Shown: piece after piece, positions 16,005 to 24,623 of the stretch
Layout: every line of letters starts with the position of its first letter
Numbering within the stretch: position 1 is the stretch's first letter
Source: Mesonia aestuariivivens
GTDB lineage: Bacteria > Bacteroidota > Bacteroidia > Flavobacteriales > Flavobacteriaceae
Assembly: GCF_019311235.1 (NCBI RefSeq)
Contig: NZ_JAHWDF010000006.1
Location: 124,001 to 188,000 of the forward strand
Reading direction: 5' to 3'
DNA length: 64,000 bases
Notes under the pieces: generated by a model
Told to the model about the DNA's origin: nothing
Databases searched by the model: none
The model's input: only the letters and a program-made list of their open reading frames with translations
Position numbers and translations under genes: made by a program

Positions 16005-17039
16005 ATGCAACTGTACAATAAGCTAAGTGCAAAAGAAAGAGAAGCTTTATTAGAAGAAGCAGGTGAAGATAGACTCACCATCTCTTTCTACCAATATGCC
16101 AAAATCGGTAATCCAGAACTTTTTAGAAACCATTTATTTGTCGCTTGGGATAAATTAGAGGTCTTAGGTAGAATTTATGTAGCCAATGAAGGTATTAATG
16201 CCCAACTTTCTGTTCCGGCAAAAAAATTTAATGCTTTTAAAGAATTTTTAGACGGAATTTATTTTCTAAAAGACATTCGTTTAAATATTGCCATCGAGCA
16301 AGATTTAAAATCGTTTTTGAAACTGAAAGTGAAAGTAAGGTCTAAAATATTAGCCGACGGTCTTAATGATAACACCTTTGATGTAACCAAAAAAGGAGAG
16401 CACGTAAATGCAGAAAAGTTTAATGACCTAATTAGCGATCCTAATACCATTTTGGTAGATATGCGTAACCATTATGAAAGTGAAATTGGTCATTTTCAGG
16501 GTGCGATGACTCCAGACGTAGATACGTTTAGAGATTCTTTAGATCTTATAGAAGAAGACATTAAAGAACATAAAGAAGATAAAAACCTTGTGATGTATTG
16601 TACTGGCGGAATACGTTGTGAAAAAGCGAGTGCTTACTATAAACATAAAGGGTTTAAAAATGTTTTTCAGCTTGAAGGAGGTATTATTGAGTACACGAGA
16701 CAAGTAAGAGAAAATGAATTAGAAAATAAATTTATTGGAAAGAATTTTGTATTCGATCACCGTCGTGCCGAAAAAATTTCAGAAGATGTCATTGCTCAAT
16801 GTCATCAATGTGGTAAGCCTTGTGATACACATGTAAATTGTGCAAATGAGGCATGTCACTTATTGTTTATTCAGTGTGAAGAATGTGCCGAAAAAATGGA
16901 TAGTTGTTGTTCAGATGAATGTAAAGAAGTGAATGCTTTACCTTACGAAGAACAAAAAGCCTTAAGAAGAGGTAAGAAAAATAGTAATAAAATTTTTAAA
17001 AAAGGAAGGTCTGAAGTTTTAAAATTTAAAAGTTCATAA
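16005..17039 (+). CDS. trhO: tRNA uridine(34) hydroxylase, rhodanese family
   Basis: 344 residues. An N-terminal acylphosphatase-like part (about 20-115) precedes a rhodanese domain with the active-site loop C199-TGGIR, and the C-terminus has a Cys cluster (CHQCGKPCDTHVNC, then CEECAEKMDSCC) as in the YceA/TrhO family. TrhO uses prephenate-derived chemistry to hydroxylate U34 of certain tRNAs toward 5-methoxyuridine derivatives. It is monocistronic with a strong promoter and terminator. Confidence 0.92.
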   Translation: MQLYNKLSAKEREALLEEAGEDRLTISFYQYAKIGNPELFRNHLFVAWDKLEVLGRIYVANEGINAQLSVPAKKFNAFKEFLDGIYFLKDIRLNIAIEQDLKSFLKLKVKVRSKILADGLNDNTFDVTKKGEHVNAEKFNDLISDPNTILVDMRNHYESEIGHFQGAMTPDVDTFRDSLDLIEEDIKEHKEDKNLVMYCTGGIRCEKASAYYKHKGFKNVFQLEGGIIEYTRQVRENELENKFIGKNFVFDHRRAEKISEDVIAQCHQCGKPCDTHVNCANEACHLLFIQCEECAEKMDSCCSDECKEVNALPYEEQKALRRGKKNSNKIFKKGRSEVLKFKSS

Positions 17040-17060
17040 AAATCAAACTCTTTATTTTGT

Positions 17061-17091
17061 AGAGTAACTTGAAAAAAGTTACTCTATTTTT
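17061..17091 (+). terminator. trhO terminator
   Basis: AGAGTAACTT (17061-17070) and AAGTTACTCT (17076-17085) form a perfect stem followed by a T-run. The remaining gap to 17324 is A/T-rich, with no gene or repeat that I can support. Confidence 0.9.
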
Positions 17092-17324
17092 TTATGTGAT
17101 CTTTTCTAACTATAAAATTTTTCAAGTTAATTTAGAAAAATAAGATACTCAAAATCAATTTATACATTTATAATTTAAATAGCTAAGAAGTATCAATAAT
17201 TTTTCTCTATACATCATTTTTCTGTCTCCTCACAATAAATTGGTATATTTACCCTTTAAATATAAATAGTAATTTATCAATACAGAAGTAAAAAAGCTTC
17301 TAGTATTTCAATATATATAATTTT

Positions 17325-18503
17325 ATGGCGTGTGGAAGTTGCTCGACCGGGAAAGACGGTCAGCCAAAAGGATGTAAGAGTAATGGTAATTGTGGCACTG
17401 ATAGCTGCAACAAATTAAGTGTTTTTGATTGGTTATCAAATATGTCGTTACCTGGCGGGGTGGAGCCTTATGGCTGTGTAGAGGTAAGGTTTAAAAATGG
17501 CAGAAAACATTTTTTTAAGAATGCTGAAGACTTAACACTAAGCATGGGTGATGTGGTAGCCACAGAAGCTTCCCCAGGTCATGATGTAGGGGTGGTTACG
17601 TTAACCGGTGAACTTGTAAAAGTTCAAATGAAGAAAAAAAAGGTAAAAAAAGATAGTGAAGAAGTAAAGAAAATTTACAGAAAAGCCAGTCAAAAAGACA
17701 TTGATGTTTGGCAATCTTGTCGAGAACGAGAAGAGCCTATGAAGGTTGCTGCCCGTCAAATTGCGATAAAGCTTAATTTAAAAATGAAAATTAGTGATAT
17801 CGAATTTCAGGGAGATGGATCTAAAGCTACTTTTTATTATACAGCGGAAGATCGCGTAGATTTTAGACAATTAATCAAAGAATTTGCTAGAGAGTTTAAA
17901 ACAAGAATAGAAATGCGCCAAATTGGTTTCCGTCAAGAAGCCGCAAGATTGGGTGGCATTGGTTCTTGTGGTCGAGAATTGTGTTGTTCTACTTGGCTAA
18001 CAGATTTTAGATCGGTGACCACTTCTGCGGCTAGATATCAGCAATTATCTCTAAACCCTCAAAAGCTTGCTGGGCAATGTGGTAAACTTAAATGCTGTTT
18101 AAACTATGAATTAGACGCATATTTAGATGCACTAAAAGAATTTCCTAGACAAGATATAAAGCTTCAAACTCAAAAAGGCACCGCGGTTTGTCAGAAAATA
18201 GATATTTTTAAAGGTAGTCTTTGGTATGCCTATGAAGGAGAATGGATGAATTGGCATGAACTTACCACTGCACAAGTGCACCAAATAATTCAAGCAGCAA
18301 AAGCGAAAAAACCAGTGGCAAGCTTAGAAGAATTTTCTGTAGAATTACAAAAAACAGAAAGTACAGACTTTGGTGATGTAGTAGGGCAAGATAGCCTTAC
18401 TAGATTTGATCAACCTAAGAAAGCTCAGCAAGCAAATAAAAAGAGAAAACGAAAAAAAAGAAATAACAAACCAAGAGGTAAAAAGCCTAATAATAATGCA
18501 TAA
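17325..18503 (+). CDS. ricT: PSP1/RicT-like regulatory iron-sulfur protein
   Basis: 392 residues with a PSP1 C-terminal-type core. Conserved cysteines are in CGRELCC (about 214-220) and CGKLKCC (about 252-258), as in the Bacillus YaaT/RicT family, plus an N-terminal Cys-rich extension (C3, C6, C17, C23, C28). The last 35 residues are Lys/Arg/Asn-rich. In Bacillus, RicT acts with RicA and RicF in RNase Y control; the role in Bacteroidota is not established. Its end overlaps gldH by 8 nt, so it is in one operon with gldH and a PBP1A gene. Confidence 0.85.
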   Translation: MACGSCSTGKDGQPKGCKSNGNCGTDSCNKLSVFDWLSNMSLPGGVEPYGCVEVRFKNGRKHFFKNAEDLTLSMGDVVATEASPGHDVGVVTLTGELVKVQMKKKKVKKDSEEVKKIYRKASQKDIDVWQSCREREEPMKVAARQIAIKLNLKMKISDIEFQGDGSKATFYYTAEDRVDFRQLIKEFAREFKTRIEMRQIGFRQEAARLGGIGSCGRELCCSTWLTDFRSVTTSAARYQQLSLNPQKLAGQCGKLKCCLNYELDAYLDALKEFPRQDIKLQTQKGTAVCQKIDIFKGSLWYAYEGEWMNWHELTTAQVHQIIQAAKAKKPVASLEEFSVELQKTESTDFGDVVGQDSLTRFDQPKKAQQANKKRKRKKRNNKPRGKKPNNNA

Positions 18504-18978
18504 GACTCTGGTATATTCTTTGCTATTCATTTTTTGTTTAGCGTCTTGCGATTCTAAAAGAGAGTATGACCAATACAAATCACTACCAGAAAAAGGGTGG
18601 CGCAAAGATGATATAGTAAGTTTTAATGTGAAAGATATTGATACTATTAATACTTATAACTTATTTATAAATTTAAGAAATAACAGTAAGTACAATTACA
18701 ATAATATTTTTCTAATTACAGAAATGAATTTCCCTAACGGAAAAGTGATTTCAGATACTTTAGAATATGAAATGGCTTATCCCAATGGAGATTGGATGGG
18801 ACTTGGTTTTGGAGAAATAAAAGAAAGTAAACTTTGGTATAAATCTGGAGTTCAGTTTCCAGAAAAAGGCACCTATCAGTTTACCATTAGGCAAGCCATG
18901 AGAAAAAACGGAAAAGTAGACGGTATTTCAAATTTAGAAGGAATAACCGATGTTGGTTTTAGAATTGAAAGACCATAA
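18496..18978 (+). CDS. gldH: Gliding motility lipoprotein GldH
   Basis: 160 residues with a signal peptide and lipobox LASC, Cys18 lipidated. The mature protein (KGWRKDDIVSFNVKDIDT near the start, NGDWMGLGFGEIKESK centrally, and a C-terminal TDVGFRIERP) matches GldH, an outer-membrane lipoprotein needed for gliding and for the type IX secretion-linked motility of Flavobacteriia. The ATG lies inside the end of ricT (8-nt overlap) and PBP1A follows 17 nt later, the order I expect for this gene in flavobacteria. Confidence 0.9.
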   Translation: MHKTLVYSLLFIFCLASCDSKREYDQYKSLPEKGWRKDDIVSFNVKDIDTINTYNLFINLRNNSKYNYNNIFLITEMNFPNGKVISDTLEYEMAYPNGDWMGLGFGEIKESKLWYKSGVQFPEKGTYQFTIRQAMRKNGKVDGISNLEGITDVGFRIERP

Positions 18979-18995
18979 TTTTAATTAAAAATAGC

Positions 18996-21326
18996 GTGAC
19001 AAAAAAGAAAGCAGCAAAGCAACCCAAGAAAACTTCATACACAAAATATATTCTTTGGTTTTGGGGATTATTCCTAGGAGGAATTTCAATTCTTATTTTA
19101 TTATTTTTACTAGCAGGATGGGGCGTTTTTGGAAAAATGCCAGCGATAGACCAGTTAGAAAATCCAGAAACAAATTTAGCCACTGAGGTATTTTCTTCCG
19201 ACGGAAAAACATTGGGTAAGTACTACAATGAAAATAGAACACCTATTAAATATGAAGACTTACCAGACAATCTTATCAATGCATTAGTAGCAACAGAAGA
19301 TGTTAGGTATTACGATCATTCAGGTATTGATGCCTTCGGAACTCTTAGAGCGGTAGCTTATTTAGGATCGAGAGGGGGGGCAAGTACTTTATCTCAACAG
19401 CTAGCCAAACAATTGTTTCATGGTGAAGGTTCTCAAAATATTATAGCGAGAATAAGCCAGAAAATGAAAGAATGGATTATTGCGGTAAGGCTAGAAAGAA
19501 GTTATACAAAAGAAGAGATTCTAGCGATGTATTTTAATGTCTATGATTTTAATAATAATGCAGTAGGTGTAAGATCTGCTTCTAGAATTTACTTTGGTAA
19601 AGAGCCAGAAAAATTAAAAATTGAGGAAGCGGCAGTTTTAGCAGGAATGTTTAAAAACTCATCTTTATACAATCCTAGAAGAAACCCAAAAGGGGTAACT
19701 AATAGAAGAAATGTAGTCTTATTGCAAATGGCTAAGGCTAATTATATTTCGCAACAAGAAAAAGATTCTTTACAACAATTACCATTAAAAATAGATTACC
19801 ACCCAGAAAGTCACCAGTCTGGTTTGGCTACTTATTTTAGAATGTACCTTAGAGACTTTTTAAAAGATTGGGCTAAAGAGGACCCAGCCCCAGACGGTGA
19901 TACTTACAATATTTATCAAGACGGTTTAAAAGTGTACACCAGTATAGATTCTCGTATGCAAAAATATGCAGAATCAGCGGTAGAGCGACATATGAAAAAC
20001 CTACAGGCAAAGTTTGATGAAAAAAATAAGAATAATGACGGGATGCCATTTCGAGATATCGGAAAAGAAGATATCGATAAGATTATTAAACGAGCTATGA
20101 AAAATAGCGATCGTTGGCATCAAATGAAGGCGAAGCACATAGATGAAGATAAAATAATTGCCTCGTTTAATAAGAAAACAGATATGAGAATTTTCTCTTG
20201 GAAAAGTGAAAATGATATAGACACCTTAATGACGCCAAGAGATTCTATTCTATATTATAAGTCTTTCCTTAATGCAGGAATGATGTCTATGACACCACAA
20301 ACCGGAGAAGTAAAAGCTTGGGTGGGGGGTATAAACTTTAAACATTTTAAATACGAGCACGTAAAACAAGCAAGAAGACAAATAGGCTCCACCTTTAAGC
20401 CATTTTTATATGCTACTGCTATCGATCAATTGCATCTATCTCCTTGTTACCAATTGCCTAATACTGTTCATACTATTCCTGCAGGAAAACACGGTGTAAC
20501 TAAAGATTGGTCTCCTAAAAACTCTAATAATAAATACGGTGGTATGGTTACCCTTAAGAGTGCATTAGCTAACTCTTTAAATACGATTAGCGCACGTTTA
20601 ATGGATAAAGTAGGGCCAGAGCCTGTAATCGATTTATTAGCCAAATTAGGAGTAGATACAGAGAATATACCTCCAGTAGCAGCCATCGCCTTAGGATCTG
20701 TAGATTTAAGTGTTTTTGAAATGGTTTCTGCCTATAGCACTTTTGCCAATAAAGGTGTTTATGTAAAGCCTGTAATTGTTACTCGTATTGAAGATAAAAA
20801 TGGAACTATCCTTTACCAGCACGTTCCAGAAAGTCGTGATGTAATGAGCGAAGAGGCTGCATACGTAACCTTAAACTTAATGGAAGGAGTAACACAAGGC
20901 GGTTCAGGTACTAGATTAAGAACCACTTGGTCCCCAGCTTATTATAAAGATGTAGTTACAGGGCATCCTTATGAATTTAAAAATGCAATTGCTGGTAAAA
21001 CAGGTACCACACAAAATCAAAGTGACGGTTGGTTTATGGGTATTGTCCCTAACTTAGTTACCGGAGTTTGGGTAGGGGCAGAAGATCGCTCGGTTCATTT
21101 TCCAGGTATTCGTTATGGGCAAGGAGCTACGATGGCATTACCCATTTGGGGCTTATACATGAAAGATGTTTATGCCGACAAAGATTTAGATATTTCTAAA
21201 GGTGAATTTGAACGTCCTGAAAACTTATCAATCAACGTAGATTGTAATGGTACTGATGAAGAAAGTGAAAATCAAACTGAAGAAGAAAAAGAAGAAGAAG
21301 AACTCAGCAATAATTTAGATTTCTAA
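18996..21326 (+). CDS. Class A penicillin-binding protein (PBP1A), glycosyltransferase/transpeptidase
   Basis: 776 residues with a GTG start. A membrane helix spans about 19-45. The GT51 glycosyltransferase domain has catalytic Glu101 in ATEDVRYYDH and the GGASTLSQQLAKQL motif. The transpeptidase domain has S465-TFK468, S527-LN and KTGTT (about 663). A Glu-rich tail ends the protein. It polymerises and cross-links peptidoglycan at the inner membrane. It is last in the ricT-gldH-PBP operon and ends in a strong terminator. Confidence 0.95.
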   Translation: MTKKKAAKQPKKTSYTKYILWFWGLFLGGISILILLFLLAGWGVFGKMPAIDQLENPETNLATEVFSSDGKTLGKYYNENRTPIKYEDLPDNLINALVATEDVRYYDHSGIDAFGTLRAVAYLGSRGGASTLSQQLAKQLFHGEGSQNIIARISQKMKEWIIAVRLERSYTKEEILAMYFNVYDFNNNAVGVRSASRIYFGKEPEKLKIEEAAVLAGMFKNSSLYNPRRNPKGVTNRRNVVLLQMAKANYISQQEKDSLQQLPLKIDYHPESHQSGLATYFRMYLRDFLKDWAKEDPAPDGDTYNIYQDGLKVYTSIDSRMQKYAESAVERHMKNLQAKFDEKNKNNDGMPFRDIGKEDIDKIIKRAMKNSDRWHQMKAKHIDEDKIIASFNKKTDMRIFSWKSENDIDTLMTPRDSILYYKSFLNAGMMSMTPQTGEVKAWVGGINFKHFKYEHVKQARRQIGSTFKPFLYATAIDQLHLSPCYQLPNTVHTIPAGKHGVTKDWSPKNSNNKYGGMVTLKSALANSLNTISARLMDKVGPEPVIDLLAKLGVDTENIPPVAAIALGSVDLSVFEMVSAYSTFANKGVYVKPVIVTRIEDKNGTILYQHVPESRDVMSEEAAYVTLNLMEGVTQGGSGTRLRTTWSPAYYKDVVTGHPYEFKNAIAGKTGTTQNQSDGWFMGIVPNLVTGVWVGAEDRSVHFPGIRYGQGATMALPIWGLYMKDVYADKDLDISKGEFERPENLSINVDCNGTDEESENQTEEEKEEEELSNNLDF

Positions 21327-21346
21327 ATTAAAGTTATACTTCCGTT

Positions 21347-21386
21347 AAAAGAACCCATTATTAAATTATTGATAATGGGTTCTTTT
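21347..21386 (+). terminator. Terminator after the PBP1A gene
   Basis: AAAAGAACCCATTAT (21347-21361) and ATAATGGGTTCTTTT (21372-21386) form a perfect 15-bp stem with a T-run. Confidence 0.93.
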
Positions 21387-21435
21387 ATTGTAGTAATCTT
21401 GTAAATTTCCTATTTTTAAACAAAATATTTATCGA

Positions 21436-22131
21436 ATGATTAATAAAACGGTTAATACAATTCAAGAAGCCTTAAAAGGAGTTGAAGATGGAATGACGTT
21501 TATGCTAGGTGGTTTCGGACTATGCGGAATCCCAGAAAACGCTATCAAAGCTTTGGTTCAAAAAAACATAAGAAACATTACCTGTATTTCTAATAATGCT
21601 GGTGTAGATGATTTTGGACTCGGACTTTTACTTCAGAAAAAACAAATCAAAAAAATGATCTCTTCTTATGTAGGCGAAAATGCAGAGTTTGAGCGTCAAA
21701 TGCTAAGCGAAGAATTAGAAGTAGAGCTTACTCCGCAAGGTACATTAGCCGCTAAATGCCAAGCAGCACAACAGGGCTTTCCCGCAATTTACACCCCTGC
21801 AGGTTACGGTACCGAAGTCGCTATGGGCAAAGAAACCCGCGAGTTTGATGGTAAAATGTATGTGTTAGAAGAAGCTTATAAAGCAGATTTCGCATTCATC
21901 AAAGCTTGGAAAGGTGACGAAGCCGGAAATTTAATTTTTAAAGGTACCGCCAGAAACTTCAATCCTTGTATGTGTGGAGCCGCAAAAATTACCGTTGTAG
22001 AGGTAGAAGAACTTGTGCCTGCAGGAGCGCTAGATCCTAACCAAATTCATGTTCCTGGAATTTTTGTACAGCGAATTTTTCAAGGAAAATCTTACGAGAA
22101 AAGAATAGAACAACGAACAGTGAAGAGCTAA
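21436..22131 (+). CDS. scoA: 3-oxoacid CoA-transferase, subunit A
   Basis: 231 residues with the subunit A signature [13 protein letters not shown] near residues 26-38 and the [22 protein letters not shown] region. With subunit B it moves CoA from succinyl-CoA to acetoacetate or a similar 3-oxoacid, in ketone body and short-chain acid use. scoA and scoB are usually adjacent; here 424 nt separate them because an S23 four-helix-bundle gene sits between. Confidence 0.93.
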   Translation: MINKTVNTIQEALKGVEDGMTFMLGGFGLCGIPENAIKALVQKNIRNITCISNNAGVDDFGLGLLLQKKQIKKMISSYVGENAEFERQMLSEELEVELTPQGTLAAKCQAAQQGFPAIYTPAGYGTEVAMGKETREFDGKMYVLEEAYKADFAFIKAWKGDEAGNLIFKGTARNFNPCMCGAAKITVVEVEELVPAGALDPNQIHVPGIFVQRIFQGKSYEKRIEQRTVKS

Positions 22132-22152
22132 GTAGTTAATTTGATATTTAGC

Positions 22153-22164
22153 TAATTTGAAAAT
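22153..22164 (+). repeat. Left 12-bp inverted repeat around the S23 gene
   Basis: TAATTTGAAAAT; the exact reverse complement ATTTTCAAATTA is at 22539-22550. The ATG of the S23 gene begins within this left copy. Confidence 0.65.
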
Positions 22165-22516
22165 GAGAAACGATCGACAAAATATAATTGTTCAGAAAAC
22201 TTTTCATTTTTCTTTAGCGATAATGGAGTTTACCGAAGATTTAAGAAAAGCTCACAAACACGAACTTTCTTCACAGCTTTTTAGAAGTGGAACTTCGATA
22301 GGAGCAAATATTTGGGAGGCTCAAAATGCTGAAAGCAAAAGAGATTTTGTTCATAAAGTTAAAATTTCAGCAAAAGAAGCAGACGAGACTTTATACTGGT
22401 TGAAGCTTTGTAAAGCCTCAAAATTTTATCCTAATCCATCTAATTACTTACTTGAAGAAATAGAAGTGATCATCAAAATAATATCTAAAATTGTTTCTTC
22501 TAGTAAATTAAATTAA
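22163..22516 (+). CDS. Four-helix bundle protein (23S rRNA intervening-sequence S23 family)
   Basis: 117 residues from ATG 22163; a TTG six nt upstream is less likely. The family landmarks are clear: KTFHFSLAIMEF in helix 1, SSQLFRSGTSIGANIWEA in helix 2 (the usual R-S/A-G-x-S-I-x-x-N-I-x-E motif), KRDFVHKVKISAKEADETLYWL in helix 3, and a C-terminal helix. The family was named from ORFs in rRNA intervening sequences, and its biochemical role is not settled. It splits scoA from scoB and is flanked by 12-bp inverted repeats, which suggests insertion as a cassette. A broken relative lies in the heme operon at 34452-34805. Confidence 0.88.
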   Translation: MRNDRQNIIVQKTFHFSLAIMEFTEDLRKAHKHELSSQLFRSGTSIGANIWEAQNAESKRDFVHKVKISAKEADETLYWLKLCKASKFYPNPSNYLLEEIEVIIKIISKIVSSSKLN

Positions 22517-22538
22517 TTATAAAATTAACACATTTTAA

Positions 22539-22550
22539 ATTTTCAAATTA
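22539..22550 (-). repeat. Right 12-bp inverted repeat around the S23 gene
   Basis: ATTTTCAAATTA on the plus strand, the exact reverse complement of 22153-22164, immediately before scoB. Confidence 0.65.
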
Positions 22551-22555
22551 AAACT

Positions 22556-23209
22556 ATGTTAGATAAAAACGGAATAGCACAACGTATTGCCAAAGAAGTA
22601 AAAGACGGCTTTTATGTAAATTTGGGCATCGGGATTCCTACCCTAGTAGCCAACTTTGTGCGCGACGATATTGCTGTAGAATTTCAGAGTGAAAACGGTA
22701 TTTTAGGAATGGGACCTTTCCCTTTTGAAGGCGAAGAAGATGCCGATTTAATTAACGCTGGTAAGCAAACCATTACCGCTTTACCAGGCGCTAGTTTTTT
22801 TGATTCAGCAACCAGTTTTGGGATGATTCGTGGCAAACACGTAGATCTTACCATACTCGGTGCGATGGAAGTAGCTGAAAACGGAGATATCGCCAATTGG
22901 AAGATACCCGGTAAAATGGTAAAAGGAATGGGCGGCGCCATGGATCTGGTGGCTTCGGCAGAAAATATTATCGTTGCGATGATGCACACCAATAAAGCGG
23001 GAGATTCTAAGTTGCTAAAAAAATGCAGTTTACCTTTAACAGGCGTTGGTTGTGTGACTAAAATTGTAACTAACCTTGCCGTTATAGAAGTTACCCAAAA
23101 CGGATTTAAACTTCTTGAGCGCGCTCCTGGTGTAAGTGTAGAAGAAATAGAGAAAGCTACCGAAGGCAAATTAATTATAGAGGGTGAAATCCCAGAGATG
23201 GTTTTATAA
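22556..23209 (+). CDS. scoB: 3-oxoacid CoA-transferase, subunit B
   Basis: 217 residues. The catalytic Glu is E46 in FQSENGILGMG, the SENG motif of family I CoA-transferases that forms the glutamyl-CoA thioester. GIGIPTLVANF near the N-terminus and the LERAPGVSVEEI end are typical of subunit B. It forms the active enzyme with ScoA. A divergent copy of the structured 3'-end repeat starts 10 nt after the stop. Confidence 0.93.
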   Translation: MLDKNGIAQRIAKEVKDGFYVNLGIGIPTLVANFVRDDIAVEFQSENGILGMGPFPFEGEEDADLINAGKQTITALPGASFFDSATSFGMIRGKHVDLTILGAMEVAENGDIANWKIPGKMVKGMGGAMDLVASAENIIVAMMHTNKAGDSKLLKKCSLPLTGVGCVTKIVTNLAVIEVTQNGFKLLERAPGVSVEEIEKATEGKLIIEGEIPEMVL

Positions 23210-23218
23210 AATATTAAT

Positions 23219-23316
23219 GGCGTTGCCCGATAGAAAAATCGGGATCGCGCTATTCGTTATATCTTTTTTTGCCACTTATCAAAGCAAAAAAAGGATGCCA
23301 CTCCTATCGCTAACGC
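23219..23316 (+). repeat. Structured 3'-end repeat, copy 2 (after scoB, divergent)
   Basis: Starts GGCGTTGCCC and ends ATCGCTAACGC, so GCGTT/AACGC can close the element as in the other two copies. CCCGAT/ATCGGG forms the first hairpin, and ATCTTTTTTTGC pairs with GCAAAAAAAGGAT as the apical one. Sequence in the stems differs from the other copies while pairing is kept. Orientation again follows the upstream gene. Confidence 0.6.
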
Positions 23317-23356
23317 ATTTTCAACTAAAATTTTAAATTAAAATAAACGTTCTTAA

Positions 23357-23467
23357 ATGCGCCATTCTGAATTTTTTTCAGAATATTATTCAGCTTACAA
23401 CTCTGTAGAAGAATCTGAAATCGAAGATTCAACAGTGTTAAATAAATTTACTTTGGTGAAGCGATAA
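23357..23467 (+). CDS. Possible 36-residue peptide
   Basis: An ATG frame of 37 codons beginning MRHSEFFSEYYSAYN and ending NKFTLVKR. It is Glu/Ser-rich and acidic in the middle, with no signal or membrane segment. I see no clear ribosome site, -7 box or family. It lies between the repeat after scoB and the convergent hydroxylase gene and may be a remnant or chance frame. Confidence 0.3.
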   Translation: MRHSEFFSEYYSAYNSVEESEIEDSTVLNKFTLVKR

Positions 23468-23500
23468 TTTTTAATTTTTTTATGCTTAACAGCAACCTAA

Positions 23501-24364
23501 TCAACTTTTTTTTTCTCCATATAAAGCATCGGGCGGCTGAAATAATAATTTAATCGCCTTAATTGGATTTTTCGATTTCCGCATACTTTTAAAAATATCT
23601 CCCCACACGTGAAAAACCAACTTCACAGGATTGTAATGTTTCGGTTGGTCTAAAATTCCGTAAATCGCCTGTTCGTCTTCCGGTTGAAATGTCCCAAACA
23701 TTCGATCCCAAAAAATAAATGTAGAACCATAATTTTTATCAAGGTAATGCGCATTTTTTCCGTGGTGAACACGGTGATGAGAAGGGGTAACAAATATATA
23801 ACTAAACCATTTAGGCATTTTTCTGATGTATTCGGTATGAATCCAGAATTGATACAATACCGCAATCTGGTGACAAATAAAAAATATTACCGGATGAAAG
23901 CCCAATAAGCTAATTGGTAAAAAGAATATCACTTTAATTTGCTGTGTCCAAGAAAGTCTAAACGAAGTAGATAAATTGTATTTTTCAGAGTTATGGTGAG
24001 TTACGTGAGTTGCCCAAAACAAACTAGTTTCGTGACCATAACGGTGCGCCCAATACCTACAAAAATCTAAGGCAATAAAGCATAAAATAGAAGTCCACCA
24101 ATTTACAGGAATACTCCATGGGACAATATTATAAAACCAAATTACAGAACCAAAGAGAAGAGATTTAATTAATAAATTTTGAAATACCGAAACCAATCCG
24201 ATACTTAAAGAAGCAAAAAAATCTTTCTTTTCATAAAGTTCTTTTTTTTGTCTCCAACTAAAATAAAATTCGAGTAATGCTAAACCTATCATAATAGGTG
24301 CCGCATACAAAATTAAATCTGGAGCATTAGATAATACGTCGTCTAAGGTGATCTTTTGTTTCAT
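23501..24364 (-). CDS. Sterol desaturase/fatty acid hydroxylase family membrane enzyme
   Basis: 287 residues with about four membrane segments and the eight-histidine pattern of the superfamily: H107-RYG-H111, H120-VTH123-H124, H176 in WIHTEY, and H196-H197-RVH200-H201. These bind two irons for O2-dependent hydroxylation or desaturation of a lipid CH bond in the membrane. The substrate cannot be read from sequence; sterol-type labels are family names only. It is monocistronic. Confidence 0.88.
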   Translation of the reverse strand: MKQKITLDDVLSNAPDLILYAAPIMIGLALLEFYFSWRQKKELYEKKDFFASLSIGLVSVFQNLLIKSLLFGSVIWFYNIVPWSIPVNWWTSILCFIALDFCRYWAHRYGHETSLFWATHVTHHNSEKYNLSTSFRLSWTQQIKVIFFLPISLLGFHPVIFFICHQIAVLYQFWIHTEYIRKMPKWFSYIFVTPSHHRVHHGKNAHYLDKNYGSTFIFWDRMFGTFQPEDEQAIYGILDQPKHYNPVKLVFHVWGDIFKSMRKSKNPIKAIKLLFQPPDALYGEKKS

Positions 24365-24450
24365 AAGTAATCATTATAACAAAATTTAATCACATAGAAA
24401 ATTTATGAGGTATTAATTTTAAATGATTACAATCTATTAAAAGCTAAATT

Positions 24451-24540
24451 TTGCCCACCATTCGACTCAAAACCACGATAAATGGTCCGCAAGAACGGGT
24501 GTTTAATTTATCGAGAAGTTTAGATCTTCAAATTGGTTAT
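24451..24540 (+). pseudogene. N-terminal remnant of an SRPBCC-family gene
   Basis: About 30 codons from a TTG read LPTIRLKTTINGPQERVFNL followed by SRSLDL, which resembles the start of flavobacterial SRPBCC (START-like) proteins. After SLDL the frame continues into unrelated A/T-rich sequence and the terminator of the next gene; the remaining 120 or so residues are absent. It looks like a truncated relic. Recognition is from memory of the family pattern. Confidence 0.5.
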
Positions 24541-24572
24541 AAACAAATCGAAAATAATCTTATTAGGAATAA

Positions 24573-24602
24573 AAAAAGGATTGAAATATTTCAATCCTTT
24601 TT
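24573..24602. terminator. Terminator of the Cys-rich lipoprotein gene
   Basis: A perfect palindrome, AAAAAGGATTGAAAT/ATTTCAATCCTTTTT, with T-runs on both strands. Confidence 0.88.
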
Positions 24603-24623
24603 AATTATTGAAAAAATTTAAAA

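Noticed and set aside
22684-23169. 161-codon minus-strand frame opposite scoB
   Set aside because: Antisense shadow; scoB has the catalytic SENG motif and full length.
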